Part shown: piece after piece, positions 5,775 through 6,223 of the stretch
How positions within the stretch are numbered: the first letter of the stretch is position 1
Layout: each line of letters opens with the position of its first letter
Notes under the pieces: generated by a model
What the model was told of the DNA's origin: nothing
Seen by the model: the letters and a program-made list of their open reading frames with translations, nothing else
Database searches by the model: none
Translations under genes and position numbers: made by a program
DNA from: Rickettsiales bacterium
GTDB taxonomy: Bacteria > Pseudomonadota > Alphaproteobacteria > Rickettsiales > Deianiraeaceae
DNA length: 6,223 bases
Direction of reading: 5' to 3'
NCBI GenBank assembly: GCA_947378695.1
Contig: CANCKZ010000047.1
Coordinates: forward strand, 1-6,223

Positions 5775-6221
5775 ATGCAGCAAGGTCATGGTTATATTTT
5801 CGATACCCACGCCCTAATCAAAAACTTGATAGCGGCAAAATTTAGCGAAGAGCAAGCAGAAGTTCTTGTTAGAACAATATCAGATGTTAGAAAAGATAAC
5901 GATGTGATTGAAAAGAAAATTGACAACTTTGAAAGTGAAAAAGATAGCCTTGCAACAAAAGCAGATATCGCAGAATTAAGGGCTTCTACAAAAGCTGATA
6001 TTGCAGAACTGAAAAACGATATTAACGAACTAAGGGTTTCTACCAAGGGGGATATCAAAGACTTAAAATCTGAAATTAAAGACATTAAAAAAGATACTGA
6101 AATTGCACTGAAATGTCAGGAAATTCGCCTAATTAAATGGATGTTTGGCATGCTTGTTACTCAACTTGGTTTAATGATGCTTATTCTTAAAGTTTTTTTC
6201 AACGGAACGAGTAGTCTTTAA
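5775..6221 (+). CDS. DUF1640 (CCDC90-like) coiled-coil protein with a C-terminal membrane segment
   Basis: This 148-residue protein begins with the family-typical segment FDTHALIKNLIAAKFSEEQA (residues 9-28), followed by a long charged alpha-helical coiled coil (about 35-115) and one C-terminal hydrophobic segment (about 122-142). The topology is that of a tail-anchored protein with a long cytosolic helix. It belongs to the DUF1640/CCDC90 group, whose mitochondrial members include MCUR1 and CCDC90B; the bacterial members have no settled function. The coiled coil contains 11-residue units: TKADIAELRAS (61-71), TKADIAELKND (72-82) and, after a 7-residue INELRVS, TKGDIKDLKSE (90-100). The gene is complete, with its TAA two bases from the window end. 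It is divergent from dnaJ across 157 bp. I see no terminator in what remains. Family assignment comes from the N-terminal motif and overall architecture and is fairly secure; the role is unknown. Confidence 0.85.
   Translation: MQQGHGYIFDTHALIKNLIAAKFSEEQAEVLVRTISDVRKDNDVIEKKIDNFESEKDSLATKADIAELRASTKADIAELKNDINELRVSTKGDIKDLKSEIKDIKKDTEIALKCQEIRLIKWMFGMLVTQLGLMMLILKVFFNGTSSL
5955..6074 (+). repeat. 11-residue coiled-coil repeats in the DUF1640 gene
   Basis: Codons 61-100 encode three TK-(A/G)-DI-x-(E/D)-L-(R/K) units. The first two are adjacent and the third is offset by a 7-residue insert, so 11-residue and 7-residue spacing are mixed. The DNA copies differ at several third positions (for example gatatcgcagaa and gatattgcagaa), so the duplication is not recent. 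Repeats of this kind are common in DUF1640 proteins. Confidence 0.7.
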
Positions 6222-6223
6222 CA

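Noticed and set aside
5954..6074. Repeats in the coiled-coil gene considered as a CRISPR or tandem DNA array
   Set aside because: The units are coding, 33 bp but imperfect, in frame, and explained by coiled-coil periodicity; there are no unique spacers.
5792..6085. A 97-codon Ser/Phe/Ile-rich frame antisense to the coiled-coil gene
   Set aside because: It is the complement of Lys/Glu/Asp-rich repeat codons, which yields a misleading hydrophobic, repetitive product.
1..6223. Mobile element, prophage or defence-system content
   Set aside because: I found no transposase, integrase, terminal inverted repeats, toxin-antitoxin pair, nuclease or reverse transcriptase motif; four of the five genes belong to recognisable ordinary families.

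Overview
The window holds five complete protein-coding genes on an A+T-rich background and almost no spare DNA. The gene families point to a Gram-negative bacterium, most likely a low-GC alphaproteobacterium of the Rickettsiales/Holosporales or gut-associated uncultured type. The reasons are a bacterial DUF1640 (CCDC90-like) coiled-coil membrane protein, a type I DnaJ ending in the [10 protein letters not shown] tail, a DegS/HtrA-like periplasmic protease, and strong A+T bias. This placement is an inference from family membership and composition; there is no rRNA here to confirm it. TGA is used as a stop (dnaJ), so the code looks standard.

Layout. Positions 1-124 are an A+T-rich leader with a T10/A9 pair of homopolymer tracts. 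On the + strand, a 745-residue membrane-anchored, cysteine-rich protein of unknown function (125-2362) is followed after 15 bases by an ArgD-type aminotransferase (2378-3550), and the two are probably one operon. On the - strand, dnaJ (4484-5617) and an HtrA/DegS-like serine protease with one PDZ domain (3537-4487) overlap in an ATGA and are probably translationally coupled. The two operons converge, and the argD and protease coding ends overlap by 14 bp, so no intergenic terminator can fit. A 157-bp divergent intergenic region (5618-5774) separates dnaJ from a + strand DUF1640 coiled-coil gene (5775-6221). It contains an inverted pair of CTTGAAA motifs; the one facing dnaJ has the spacing expected of an alphaproteobacterial RpoH (heat-shock) promoter.

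How the genes may work together. DnaJ (cytosolic Hsp40) and the exported protease form a compact protein-quality-control unit, with dnaK not adjacent. ArgD supplies the aminotransferase step of arginine and/or lysine-DAP synthesis. The large first gene is the real unknown: an N-terminal membrane anchor, a polar Ser/Gln/Gly linker and 18 cysteines, all in the predicted exported part, with a weak recurring Cys-centred module. I see no CRISPR array, transposon, tRNA or rRNA. The window looks like ordinary chromosome with one lineage-specific envelope protein worth study.
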